Positions 1 to 10,900 of a stretch of DNA of 64,000 bases are shown here, piece by piece. Below the pieces are notes generated by a model that saw only the letters and a program-made list of their open reading frames with translations, was not told where the DNA came from and did not search any database. Each line of letters starts with the position of its first letter. The stretch's first letter is position 1. Made by a program: the position numbers and the translations under genes. The DNA is from Aplectana chamaeleonis (Eukaryota; Nematoda; Chromadorea; Rhabditida; Cosmocercidae), in NCBI GenBank assembly GCA_029168955.1, contig JAPDOI010000137.1, positions 827,501 to 891,500 of the forward strand, given 5' to 3'.

Positions 1-120
1 GGGCAGATGTCTAGAAGCACGCCTCCCATTGGTTGTTTACTGGCGTAGAATCGGATGAGTACTGTAGGTACTTTAACTAGTTACTCACTCTTAAGAGAAG
101 AATTTTCTACAATTATACAT

Positions 121-990
121 AAGTTGAACGAATTGACTGGCAATTCAATACACCAAATAGTCCTAGACCAGGACAAAGTTTTTCACTCTGGTCCGAGTGT
201 TTCTACTTTTACAAGAAGGAATCACAGAGGAAAGAATAATGTAAACCAAGGTTTATCGTCGAGACAGGCACCGGCTGGCACGGACGGCCATTTATTGACT
301 GACACAGGGGCACAACAATGATCATAACAAATGGTTACAAGAAAATGGTTATTTAGGAATATATAACACACAAAACGTGAGAGAAGTACTCATATGCCCA
401 CATGGAGGCCCTCAAAGAACGAAGCACTTCCACTGCGCGACATACTCAAAAATGAGAACCACGACCGCCTCTTACCGAGCGCCTGGAGAAATCTTGACGT
501 TCGTAAACTTTACCACGAGAGGAGGAGCCGGGTCTTTTGAAGTTTGTTCGATCAGCATATGGCGCGCTCATCTGACGACTTCCGTTAGGTACCGGTGCAT
601 AATGCCATGTGCGGCTCTTATGGTTGATCCTTTGACACTCCCTCAGTTTCAGCATGCCGCTGTACTGCTTGATCGTAGCATTGCATAACCGCTTGGCCGA
701 GCTTCGCGTATACGACGACCAGACACCAAACTGATCTTATCCGCTAAGATCGGGAACAACACATCGACCATACTTTCTTGAGTTTTTGTCGTAAGCAGGC
801 AACAGATCCGTTGCTTCAGGCTCGGTTTCTGCACGATTATTTCTTCCGTGAGATCCCTGACGACATTCACCGATTTGGCCTCCAAGTCAAACGAATTGAC
901 TGTTAATTCAATTCACCAAATAGTCCTAGACCTGTTTCTATTTTTACGAGGAATCACAGAAGAAAGAATGGTGTCAACAAAGGTTTATAT
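121..990. repeat. Direct repeat pair, about 110 bp
   Basis: The stretch 121-260 recurs in the same orientation at 886-990. Shared blocks include AACGAATTGACTG, CACCAAATAGTCCTAGACC, GAATCACAGA and AAGGTTTAT. The second copy is shorter by internal deletion. The 600 bp between them includes the minus-strand open frame at 446-885. Two flanking direct repeats could be remains of a terminally repeated element or of a segmental duplication; nothing inside identifies the family. Confidence 0.6.
446..885 (-). other. Unassigned open frame(s), possible decayed coding DNA
   Basis: On the minus strand an open frame from 885 to 649 begins at an ATG (MEAKSVNVVRDLTEE...) and a second overlapping frame runs 655-446. 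The first has a plausible amino-acid composition, but no family was recognised and no splice sites clearly bound it. It lies between the two direct repeats, so an internal fragment of an old mobile element is as likely as a host exon. Confidence 0.2.
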
Positions 991-1344
991 CAAAGAGAAC
1001 TTTTGGCAGTAATCCCTGGCTGTTGTTCTCCTCCCAACGGACCAAACATGCATTCGATCCTTTCTGTGAGAGTACACACCTGACCCTGTAACTGAATATA
1101 AGTAAATCGAACTTCCCGAGTTTTCCACCTTTTTAGTAAGCTGTGATCAGAGTATATCTACCTCAAGACTCTTAGCTCTCACTACCGATAAAAACGTCAG
1201 GAATATCGCAATTTAGCTCTTTTGCTAGGCACTTCATTAAACCGATATTATAACTCGCGATTGGCAAAACTGTGCGAAAATCTTCCGGAACTGATGCGAT
1301 TTCTTCGAATATCGGGTGCTTGGCAACCCGGATTATAAGTCTAG

Positions 1345-1991
1345 CTAAGTCAACAGTTTATCTAACTGAATTAGAAATATTGAGCTTTTCCTTTGTAAAA
1401 AAAATTTGTGAATCTGATCATCAAGATTACCGTCTAACCGTGTTCTGATATTGTCGATTTCGAAGGCTAGCTGAGCATTCATTTGAGTTACCTCTATTCC
1501 GGTTTCAACGGCATGGTCATCCATCTGTTCGGCTCCAGTGATAACTCTGCTAGATGGAGGCATGCCTTATTCTAAGACTCGGTAAAGTGAACTATTTAGT
1601 CAATCCGACTGGTTAGGCTTGGCTCACATGTAAACCACGGAAGTAACCTTTTCAGGAGAGAGTTGTTTCACGGAACCGTAGAACAAATTGTATAGTGGAT
1701 TTTTGCCAGTGGACAAGCGGAGGATTAGAGTTTGAGAGTGCTATAGAGCATGGGAGAGATAGATACTAATATTTGTTGAATCAGTATATATACGCGAACA
1801 AGTGCAAAACGAATTACGGCAGTAGTCGAGTCTCGAGTGTCTTCTCCTACCGTCAGGATACCAATGGTAATGGCAATAGGCAAGATGATAGCGCCTGTGG
1901 TAATGGCATTAAGTGAGCCTCGCTGTCGACGAGGTTGCGCTGAGCTGGATAGCTTGTCAACGAAGTGGGCGAGCGCCTCTAGAGAGGACAT
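1345..1991 (-). other. Possible two-exon hypothetical gene with one membrane segment
   Basis: Read on the minus strand, an ATG at 1991 opens a frame starting MSSLEALAHFVDKLSS, then a basic patch (PRRQRG) and a hydrophobic stretch (ITTGAIILPIAITIGILT, about residues 30-47). It could splice at the gtagga donor just after ILT. A second candidate block at 1551-1435 reads VITGAEQMDDHAVETG... and looks helical. No family was recognised. The composition is protein-like, but the acceptor for the second block is ambiguous, so this is weak evidence for a small membrane protein. Confidence 0.25.
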
Positions 1992-1999
1992 TCAAATGT

Positions 2000-3905
2000 G
2001 ATTAGCGGTGCATTCCTAAATACAAAGATAAAAGAATTACAAAAGTACATGTATATAAGTAGTACAATTCAACATGTGTTTCCAAAGACGCTAGATATGT
2101 GGGAATATATACAGTTTACTGCAATGTTGAAAAAACTATGCTGCCCCTATTGGCATCATTAAAAGAGTCACAAACAAAAACAAAGCAGAAAGAAGCGTGA
2201 AAACGAAGAAAAATCGTATCTCACCCAGAATATCAGCTGTGCTGTTGATTGATGACGAAATCTGGCAAAGCGCCGGGTTTTCCACAGCAGTGTTAGTGTG
2301 TCGACCGCAACCGCACCATGGCCTTTTAACACTGCGGTAAACATAATTGACACGATCAGATGCATGATTTTCGCTCTCGGACGTTCAAACCCGGAGAAAA
2401 ATTCGAGTCATTTTTTTCAGAACAAGGAATTGCATCTGCATAATCACTCTAAAGACAGAATTTATGGTAGGTCAAACTCCCATTTGCAGTAACGTAAGCT
2501 ATAGGCCTTCCTAAGGAAAATTAGGGGAACAAAAACTATGATCAGCGGCTAGTTAGTGTGTGGAAATTTCGTGGATCAGACGACTTACCAGGTCAGTTCG
2601 CGCACAACACATCCTCTATTCCGGGGTGGAATTTAATACTGTCCGACACGTGCATGTGCACGTGTATGCTGCTCTCCCTCTCGTTCACACTCTCTCACTG
2701 TCTCTCCCATCGCTACGCAAACGCACGCGAAGGAACAAAGTTGTTTTAGTGTCCAGGATCGACTTTCCATAAATCTTGGCATAGCGAACAAATGATTAGT
2801 AGAGTATTAATGAAGCCGTGTCCAAGATATTAATTCTTTATCCGGCTAACGTTTCGGCCTCGTCGCCTTCATCGGAGCCTGGAAAGTCAAAAAACAGATG
2901 TGACTATTCCTCAAACACACGATAAACTAGCAGAAAAGCAGTCAAGACTAGGAAGACCCAGGAAACGCCGCACATAGTCAAAAATTGCATAACTCACCTT
3001 AGGTGCCAAGAAAGTGCAGAAGGGGGCCACCTCTAGTTAGTCATGCAGTGGGTGGTATGATTATGTGTCTCCCTGACATGAAGACGTTGAGATTTATCTC
3101 AGAAATAGCGTGTAGAAGAGTTACCTAATCAAAGGAATATTTGTCGATGTGCTATACTGTTTATATCGAGAGACCCTAATAAACAAACATGCACATTAAA
3201 GGTATGGTACGTGCAGAAAACCATAATCTTTTTTCGTATTTACTGAGTGGGCGAGTGGGCTTACCCCTCTAGTAAATGAAACTGGCCAGAGGTCCAAAAG
3301 AAAACAGCAGTTCGTGAAGAAAACCAAGGTTTAGAATAGTCAGCAGAGGATTTGATTTCGTGCCAATTAATTTTTTGAACAGTTGCGCTGAATCGCAAGG
3401 AAATCCTGCCAAGGGTGCGTTCCAAGAATATTCACAGAATGCCGTGGTAGCCTTCCATGAACGAATTAGCTTCCCTTGCCACGAACTATACCAGTCTTTT
3501 GCCATGGGAATCTTCGTAGAACGCACACCAGCATAGGTACATGCTATGTACTACATAGGATGGCTGTGGGCGAAATGTGGTAGATGTCTGACGAAGCGCC
3601 GGCGTTTCTTGACGAAATGCAATGCCAAGGGGCTCCCTGTGTACTTCCATCGGTACGTTTTTGATCCACCAAACTCTGTTCTGGTATCCCACCAGAACCT
3701 GTGGACATTATCGTTCTTCTATGAAAATACAGATAAGTATCACATTCCTCCTACGTTCTCAGACGGGCCAAACAAAGGATTGAGCAGAAGAAACGTTAAA
3801 GGCAGTGCTCACGATGGAAAGGTTGCCCGTTTTTGGTAAAAAAACTGAAGCTTCGGATCCCAGGAAAGAAAAATGGCCAGGAACTCTGAGAAAATCTGTG
3901 GTGAC
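2000..3905. other. Region without an identifiable gene
   Basis: No conserved coding sequence recognised. It holds CT-rich sequence near 2660-2710, a hammerhead-like motif at 2826-2884 (minus strand, see findings) and around 3270-3840 overlapping open frames on both strands that do not resemble any family I know. Confidence 0.4.
2826..2884 (-). other. Hammerhead-ribozyme-like motif (degenerate)
   Basis: The minus strand reads CCGATGA, then GGC-GACGAG-GCC (a three-pair stem II with loop) and GAAACG. This resembles the hammerhead core CUGAUGA...stem II...GAAA, with the essential second core base changed from U to C and an extra A before stem II. Similar motifs accompany Penelope-like retroelements in animals. 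No reverse transcriptase is visible nearby, so it may be only a decayed fragment. Confidence 0.3.
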
Positions 3906-3966
3906 GGCACCGCAATGCGGCCGTGTAGGTGCCCTATAGGCACCTACATGGGGTCATTGCGGTGCC
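3906..3966. repeat. 61-bp palindrome
   Basis: Outer arms GGCACCGCAATG / CATTGCGGTGCC and inner arms GTAGGTGCC / GGCACCTAC surround a CTATAG centre. The two arm pairs are separated by five unpaired bases on each side. It lies just outside the larger 4071-4553 foldback, whose right flank carries a related TAGGTG hairpin at about 4552-4575, so the two may be parts of one element. Confidence 0.75.
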
Positions 3967-4070
3967 TTCATTACAAATTGCCCTGCCTGCGCGCAAATAG
4001 CGAAGTAGGCTCCGCAATCGCAGCTCGTTGAAGAGCCGATTGCCGCGTCGGCTGAGCGTTGACACCGCGT

Positions 4071-4553
4071 ACAATACCGCTCATAGGATTTGGTCAGAAA
4101 TCGAGCGAGGTCGGGTTTTCGCGTCTTTTTCGTCTTTTTTGTACAACTCGCTTCAAAGTCAAATTTGAGCAAAACTAGGACGATATTCATAATCCAGGCG
4201 TGGAGGGCTATCCAATGGTGTAGCTATTGTAAGGATTTCGTCAAGAATCATGGAAATTTCGCACGCAACCAGCTCTCAATATACGGTAGACACAGGGTAA
4301 CGCAGGCGGAGATGGTAGCGCACCATCCATCACGGTACCGTAAGAACAAACCTGGGTGATTACGAAACTTCTGTAGTACTCAACGTGATCACCACAAAGG
4401 CTAAGCCATTGTGTAGCCCTCAACGCGAGGATCACGAATATCTCCCTAGTTTCGCTCAAAGTTGACTTTGAAGCGAGTTACACAAAAAAGACGAAAAAGT
4501 CGCGAAAACCCGACCTCGCTCGCTTTCTGACCAAATCCTACGAGCGGTATTGT
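4071..4553. mobile_element. Large foldback element, arms over 200 bp
   Basis: The left arm begins ACAATACCGCTCATAGG and the right arm, read on the other strand, begins ACAATACCGCTCGTAGG. Matching continues through ATTTGGTCAGAAA, CGAGCGAGGTCGGGTTTTCG, TTTTTCGTCTTTTTTGT, AACTCGCTTCAAAGTCAA and GAGGGCTA, then decays toward a short centre near 4310. Arms remain mostly colinear with scattered mismatches. There is no coding capacity, which fits a non-autonomous foldback transposon of unknown superfamily. Confidence 0.8.
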
Positions 4554-4599
4554 AGGTGTTTTCCAAGACACCTACGCGACCTCGCTGCGAAGCCTCCGA

Positions 4600-7500
4600 G
4601 GTGAGCCAAAAATAATTGCCCTCCCCATAGTGGATATCGAATAGTTGTTTGTTAAGCAACACACCGATATAGCTGATGATACAGCTTTCCAGCATTTGCC
4701 TGTCACCCATCTTACGTTTTCTTCGGAATCCTTTGCGTAGGAATAGTACTCGAACGATTTGGTAGTTTAGCTTCTCAAACCCATACGTAATCCAAATAAA
4801 ATTTCATGCTAATCAAACGCAAATTGCAAACACCTAGCTTTGATACTTGAATGCAGGAGTCCTCACCCATTTCAGTCGGGCAATAATTCAGTTTATGTAG
4901 TATTCATGACAGCTGCGTTAAAAATTAGGCAGAATCTTACGAGAACCGTTAACGCTATGCAAATGACTACAGATTTTAACCGTTATGGTTTTCGCTGCTA
5001 TGTCAGAATTCGAGCCTCTGAATCGTTTTGTTCCAAGACGACTCAGACTCAGCATTTAGAGAAGTGTTCGCCATTTCGTAAATACGGGTGCGATGCCAGG
5101 ATGAAGTGCAATACCGCTAATATCATTTGCGTTTTGAGCACAAAAAGGAGTTTTTATGCTTCTTTTCAACACTCTGTTCAAAATAGACCATTCGTTGATA
5201 TAATGAGATATCTGAAATCAGCATCAAGAGCCCTTTTTAGGAGATACATTGCTTACTCTGGAACAAGATATTTTGGAAAAGTTAGCTTTAACACAATCAA
5301 CACGGGAAACGCGCGTTCAATTTCGAAGCAGCTATGAGTGATGTGTCCATCGCCACGTCTATATGCTTTGTTTGAGAGTAAGCCATGTGCCATTTTAGCA
5401 AAAAACACTCGACGTTATTTCCGAAAGCGTCTTTATATTTCCCAGCGAAGACCGAGAACGTAAGAAAGTGTGGTTTTCGAGTAATTCGACCACTCGACCG
5501 TTCAAAAAAGCACGGCTTCCGAAACAACAAAAAATGAAAACAAAGTCTGTAACTCGGATGAAGCGATTTTTTTGCGAGAAAAGTTTGTCAAAAAACAGCG
5601 TATTAGAATTGGGTTCGGATAATTTATCAAACGATAATCACATTATTCGTTTTACACGCGAGTACTCGAATTTTCTATTCACCTGGGAACTAAAATTGTC
5701 GGATTTCCCGAGAATTCGATTGATTTATGAAATCCAAATATCCGCTGAATCCTTAAGGAATCATTCAGAAACATTTAAGTATTCGGTTGTCCAATTAATT
5801 CGATTATTGTAAAAAAAAACTTTTAAAAAAACTTCGCTCCTTTCGGGTCACGGGCTAATATTCTGCCATTGAAAACAATGTGCAGAAATATCTATGAAAT
5901 ATGTGAAAAATCGAATCGAATAGGCTGAGTGCTTTTCCGAATATGAATACCAAACGGATAGAGTAAGGTTTTCAGATTAGTTCACTCATTCGGAAATTTT
6001 GAAAAGTTTTAATTTGGAATTTTCATTCAATCGGGCAATTCAAAAAGAGATAATTGAATTACTCTCCCTCCTTCATAACTTTCAAAACGGCGATATTCTA
6101 AAGATTCATTCATCTGAAAATTTCTGACAGTTTCCATTGAATTTTTCAATTTTTCGGGAGCAGTTGTTTTTTGAAAATGCAATATTCTTTCGTTTATTTA
6201 GAAATGAGTGTCGAATGACCATGTCTACTCGTCCCTCTACCTAAGGAATGAATGCCGAAATTCAGGTGGACTGCGAAAAACACCCAAAAATTCAGGAAAT
6301 GTAACATACGGCATTGTTTCTTAGATCGTGGTTGCTGCAGTTTTGAAACCGAGATCTCGAAGAATACAAAAAGCGTAAAACGCGGAGACACATGAGCGCA
6401 AACAGGCGTTCAATATTATATTAGTTAATGTCGCAACATAAAAAAGACTTAACGCTTGAGATGGAAATTCAGTGTAAAGCCAATTTTACTGCACTGGCAG
6501 TGAATGCTATGGTCAAAATGTGGATAACATAAAAAAACGACTTCGGGGAGCACCGGAATAGATATCGGCGAGTCTAGTTGGAAATTTGATCGATACTGCA
6601 GTATGACTGATGTGTGCCAGTTCGGAGGTGTGTCGAACGCGGAGCCGACGGGATACTGAAAGCCTGCACACTCATCGCGGTGCCGACGCTGTTTCACCGA
6701 GGAGCCTTGTTGTCTACGCTACCTCTTTATCGGACTGCGGAGCCGACATAAGGCTATCGCGGGGCGACTGCGTCACACACCACTTTTCCACGATCGCGGA
6801 GCCGCCAATCAACTGCCGATACCCCATTGCGATACCAGCGAGAATCTCGGGGCTATCGCGAAACTAGCGGTACCGATTTTCTCAGAGAAGCGGGTGAAAC
6901 TCCCCTGGACCAGCCGACATATTGGATCACCCCGCCCACGTCGTATAACAGTTGTGCGGCGTTGGTTCCACCAGAATAACAGTTGCTGAATTTTTGAATG
7001 TTGTTTATTCCGGAAATCTCTAATATCCAATCATGGGCATTTAACCATCTTAATTTTGAAGAATTTTCGGTTCAAGAAACAGAAAACGAAGTCAGTTTTC
7101 GTTCGTGTCATTCGATTAGGAAGCCGCTCTAAGCAATCGAAATAATTTAATTGATGGACATAATCTCTTCGTTTTCTCGCGTGCAAAATTTCCCGCCGTG
7201 CTGCGTCGTGGCTTTTTTTGTAATTGCCCCAACCATACCAAGGAATTTTGAAGCCCAAAACTATTTACGGGGACGACGCTAGGTTTGACGCTTGTCTGCA
7301 GTCTCTCGAAACACACCGAACAGGCGTAAATGAATATTTCGGAGGTTTCAGTTTTTTTCTGGTATTTGAGGGTTTTGTGGGGATTTCTCCCTCTCAACCT
7401 CTACTTTGTAGACGTACCTATTCAACAACATCGAAAGCTAGAATACGGCTTTTTAACGTGAACACTGCTTTTAGGTGGTTTACAGCGCGCATGAACAGTT

Positions 7501-7780
7501 TTTTTTGCTAAAGCTGAATGTTTTGTGGGTCTATTTCGCTGTTGAGCTACTTCATGAGCTTACCTGAGCAAGAACATTGAAAAATAACATGGGGTTTTCT
7601 TCGGATTGTTGAACGAATGCACATAATGGGAGGCGTCTGGGAACACGACGCTCCACTACGACGTAAACACAGCGGCTTTTCTTTGCGCGCGTTCTCCAGC
7701 TGAAGTACTCCTGGCAGCCTCCTATTCTGCGTATTCGATCGACAAGCGTAAACACAGCCTATTCCCTCCCCCCCCCGCAG
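4600..7780. other. Region without an identifiable gene
   Basis: Mostly AT-rich sequence with short chance frames. At 6610-6870 it becomes GC-rich, with degenerate repeats of a GCGGAGCCGAC-like word on alternating spacing. The upstream exons of the FPGT gene were looked for here (the glycine-rich nucleotide-binding segment) and not found. The segment ends in a C-rich tract at 7768-7777 that forms the polypyrimidine part of the next exon's acceptor. Confidence 0.4.
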
Positions 7781-7940
7781 AACTCATCCAGTTTTAGCTT
7801 TTATTGGATGTCATGGCGGCTTTGTGAGCAGCTAGTCTCACTATGGCGGAATCGTGGTCCTTGTACGGTCGAGACTTGTTGCTACGGAGACTTCATGCGA
7901 CCGCTTGGGACTGAGCCGTCGTTGGATTATCTAAATGAAG
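7781..7940 (+). CDS. FPGT exon (YGDF block)
   Basis: Starts after a strong polypyrimidine acceptor (CCCCCCGCAG) and ends at AATGAAG|GTGAAG, phase 1. It encodes 53 codons plus one base, including SFYWMSW and YGDFMRPLG. An alternative acceptor (TTTTAG) 17 bp further in keeps the same frame. Confidence 0.8.
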
Positions 7941-10900
7941 GTGAAGCAGATTTTGAGTTCGTATTTGGAAAAAGTGAATTATCTGTTTTGGTAATTCACA
8001 GCTACGTTTCATCCTTCTTCAGCGAGTTCCTCACCTTTTCGATTCGATCGAATCGTTTAGGTTTCGCGAACTTAGTACATCTTTGAAGATTATTTTCAAA
8101 TTTCAGGCAGTGAAGAGCTGAGATCGTGGCGAAAAGCCTATGCTGACATCTTCATGAAGGTCATCCCAGAAATAGTGAACTTGGGAGTCGACGCATTTTT
8201 CCACCTAGGGACACCACGAGAACTTCAGGTGTGAATGTTTAATCTACATAGTTTGGGGATGGGTAAATCTGTTCGACTGACATACTAGAAAATCTATATT
8301 TTCCTTACCGACCATCATGCGGGTTCATTTGCAAACCTTTTTGCATCCGCCCCATTCTATTGTAAAAAATATTATGTGTCTCATTTTTATGAGTCTAAAT
8401 GAAAACAATGAGCGGATTGTCAGGGAGGCTTCTCACATAGTAACACCGGTCGGACCGACGGCGCTGAAATGCCTCTACGGGCTAATCGCGGGAGCATGGC
8501 GGGCGAATGGCCGTAAACAGAAGGCTCGCGGGCTGATCGCGGGAGGGTTTGAAGGCGCAGGTCGGACCGACAACAGAGATTGAAGTTTTAGTAGGATTGC
8601 GGGTCCACGCCGAATTCGTCGATCGGATCGCGGGCATCACCAGAGCGCTGTCTCCATGTCGGGTTCATTCTGGAACGATGGCGGTCGGATCGCGTGTGGG
8701 TGTTGTTCGACCTGTTCAGAACCTCGAAAACCCCCAGGAAAACTTTTGACCCGAATCCGAAACAATTTTTCTACACACGCCGAAAACTGCCTGATGCGTA
8801 TTAACTTACAATCAGCGCACAACTGAGGACACCCTCATAACACGGTTCAGCGAAGTCTTCAGCAGCTAAAAACATAGATTTGAAAACGTCAGTGGAAGTT
8901 CAGTAAGTGGTAGCAATTTTGTGGTAAGCGGCGTTTTCGACCAGTTGTGGTTCTCTTTTCTATTTGTCTTACCCTCGATTCATAAAAAAGTGGGGAGGTT
9001 ACTATGGATCTGACAGTGGGTCAGCAAATGGTCTGGCAGAGAAGATGTGCAGAGTCTATGAACGAAGAAAAATTTTGATAACTTTCGAAAAAGTCCTTCA
9101 AAGGACTTTTTCGGAAGCTAGTATCTATCCTTTCCTTCATTCATGCACTATTTCCATGCTCTCTGTCAGGTCGCGGTTTAGTCGTGTTTCGAAAACCATC
9201 CATTACCCTGTGGCCGGATTCGTAAACCTGGGTTTGTCGATATGGGTTGGGTTTAGCGCGTGCACAAACACGCTAATCCTGGCGCTGAGCTCAACCCAAA
9301 TCCACGCACCCAGGGTTAGCGCTGAATCGAGCCTCTGGTGTAAAATTCATATCTAAAAGTTGGCGGTTATCTCGCTTTGAAAGGCCCGTTTTCTACCACC
9401 CCTGTTTTTGAAAGCTCCACTTTGTATTCGGAACATTCCCTAAGAAGTTGATAGGAGCTCTTGGAGAGATCTTTGAGAGCGCTCTCGTTATCCTCAGCGT
9501 AATGACTCCTACTCGATGTGTAGTGCACGTAAAACATCTAAAGGTGGATTTGTATTAGAATCTCGATTACAATCGATCAAAGTGACGTAACAAATTGGAC
9601 ATGTTAGGTGGAATGCTAAACTGTTCTTTGGTGAGATTCAAACAGCTGCTTGGTTCAGGAGCACTGCCGACGAGACTCAATGTTCTCAAGAAAATTTCTC
9701 GAAACTGTCAGGAATTCTATTCACTGCAATTCGCTCAACTCGACGGTAAGTGAATATTTTTCAGTGAGTTTTCGAAATTTTACTTTGGAAATTTTCATCC
9801 AGGGATGTTTGCAAATTAGGAACAGAAAACGTTCCTAGGAGCACTGTCCTAACCTGGGAATCTCGCAGGGCGTTCCCAAGGGTTAGAAAGGTGGTGAATG
9901 TTTTCCTGGAGATTTGGCTCGAAAATGCTTACAAGTACACATTCCATCCGATAGGTTTCGGATAAAAACAAAAACGGCTTCTTCTCTTCAATTTCAGTTT
10001 CATTTTCCAACTAGAGAAACTTTTGTCAAACTTTTGTCGAGTCATTGTACCATTCTTATGATATCAATTTTGCGATCAAATTACTGTTCAGTGCTCCAGG
10101 ATTTTCATTTATCCCATCCGAAATTCAAATGTTTGCTGTAATTTTGATTTGCTAGCACACAAAATTTTATTTAAATTGCGATGAGTGATCTGCCAATATT
10201 TCTATTCTGATGCTTCACAAAATGTGCTTTTTGTATCCAAATAAGCAAAATAAGTGAGGGAAAATCGCGATTTAAATTTTATCCGAAAATTTTCGGATGG
10301 AATGTATACTTAGAAGGACTATTAGACATGCTGAAGTTGGGTATGAGGTCAATTTGATGGTTTTCAAAAAATCACACTCTAAGGCTCAATGAATTGCAGG
10401 CCAAGAGCCCAAGAGCCTATACTCGTTGGTAGAAAAAGGTCTGTTCGAATGATACTGTCCGCCCACGCGGTCGGCGTGCGTGTCGTGCGGCCGCCGCTTA
10501 GGCACTTTTTTGCACGAATTTTTTCAAGGCTGTAGATAGTTGACTGGGATATCCTTTACTATTCGTCTAATATGCCTGCTGTTCGATTTACTCGTCCGAA
10601 AAATGCCTTTGCGAGGGCCGCCGGACACGCACGCCGACCGCGCGGGCGAACAGTTATTCGGACCGACTTTATCCACTTCATGTAAATCAAGTGGCTCTGG
10701 ATGCGCTTCGGAAAAACGTTTCAAATCTGACTTGAAACTTCGCTATGGGGGTTGTTTGGGGGTGCTGATCACAAATCCGATAACCATTTGTGATAGTTCT
10801 GGAGGTTTCAGCCGACTTGGCTTAAAGACAGCATACAGGCTCGTGAACGTGATTGAGATAACTAAGGAAATAGAATAGTATGGCTCAGAACACAAGCCTA

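Noticed and set aside
4840..5337. 165-codon open frame (MILECRSPHPF...)
   Set aside because: The frame opens with TTG and not ATG, no splice signals support it, no family was recognised and the composition fits chance.
7224..7511. Open frame MPQPYQGILKPK... as an FPGT exon
   Set aside because: It does not match the family segment expected before the YGDF exon and has no matching splice phase.
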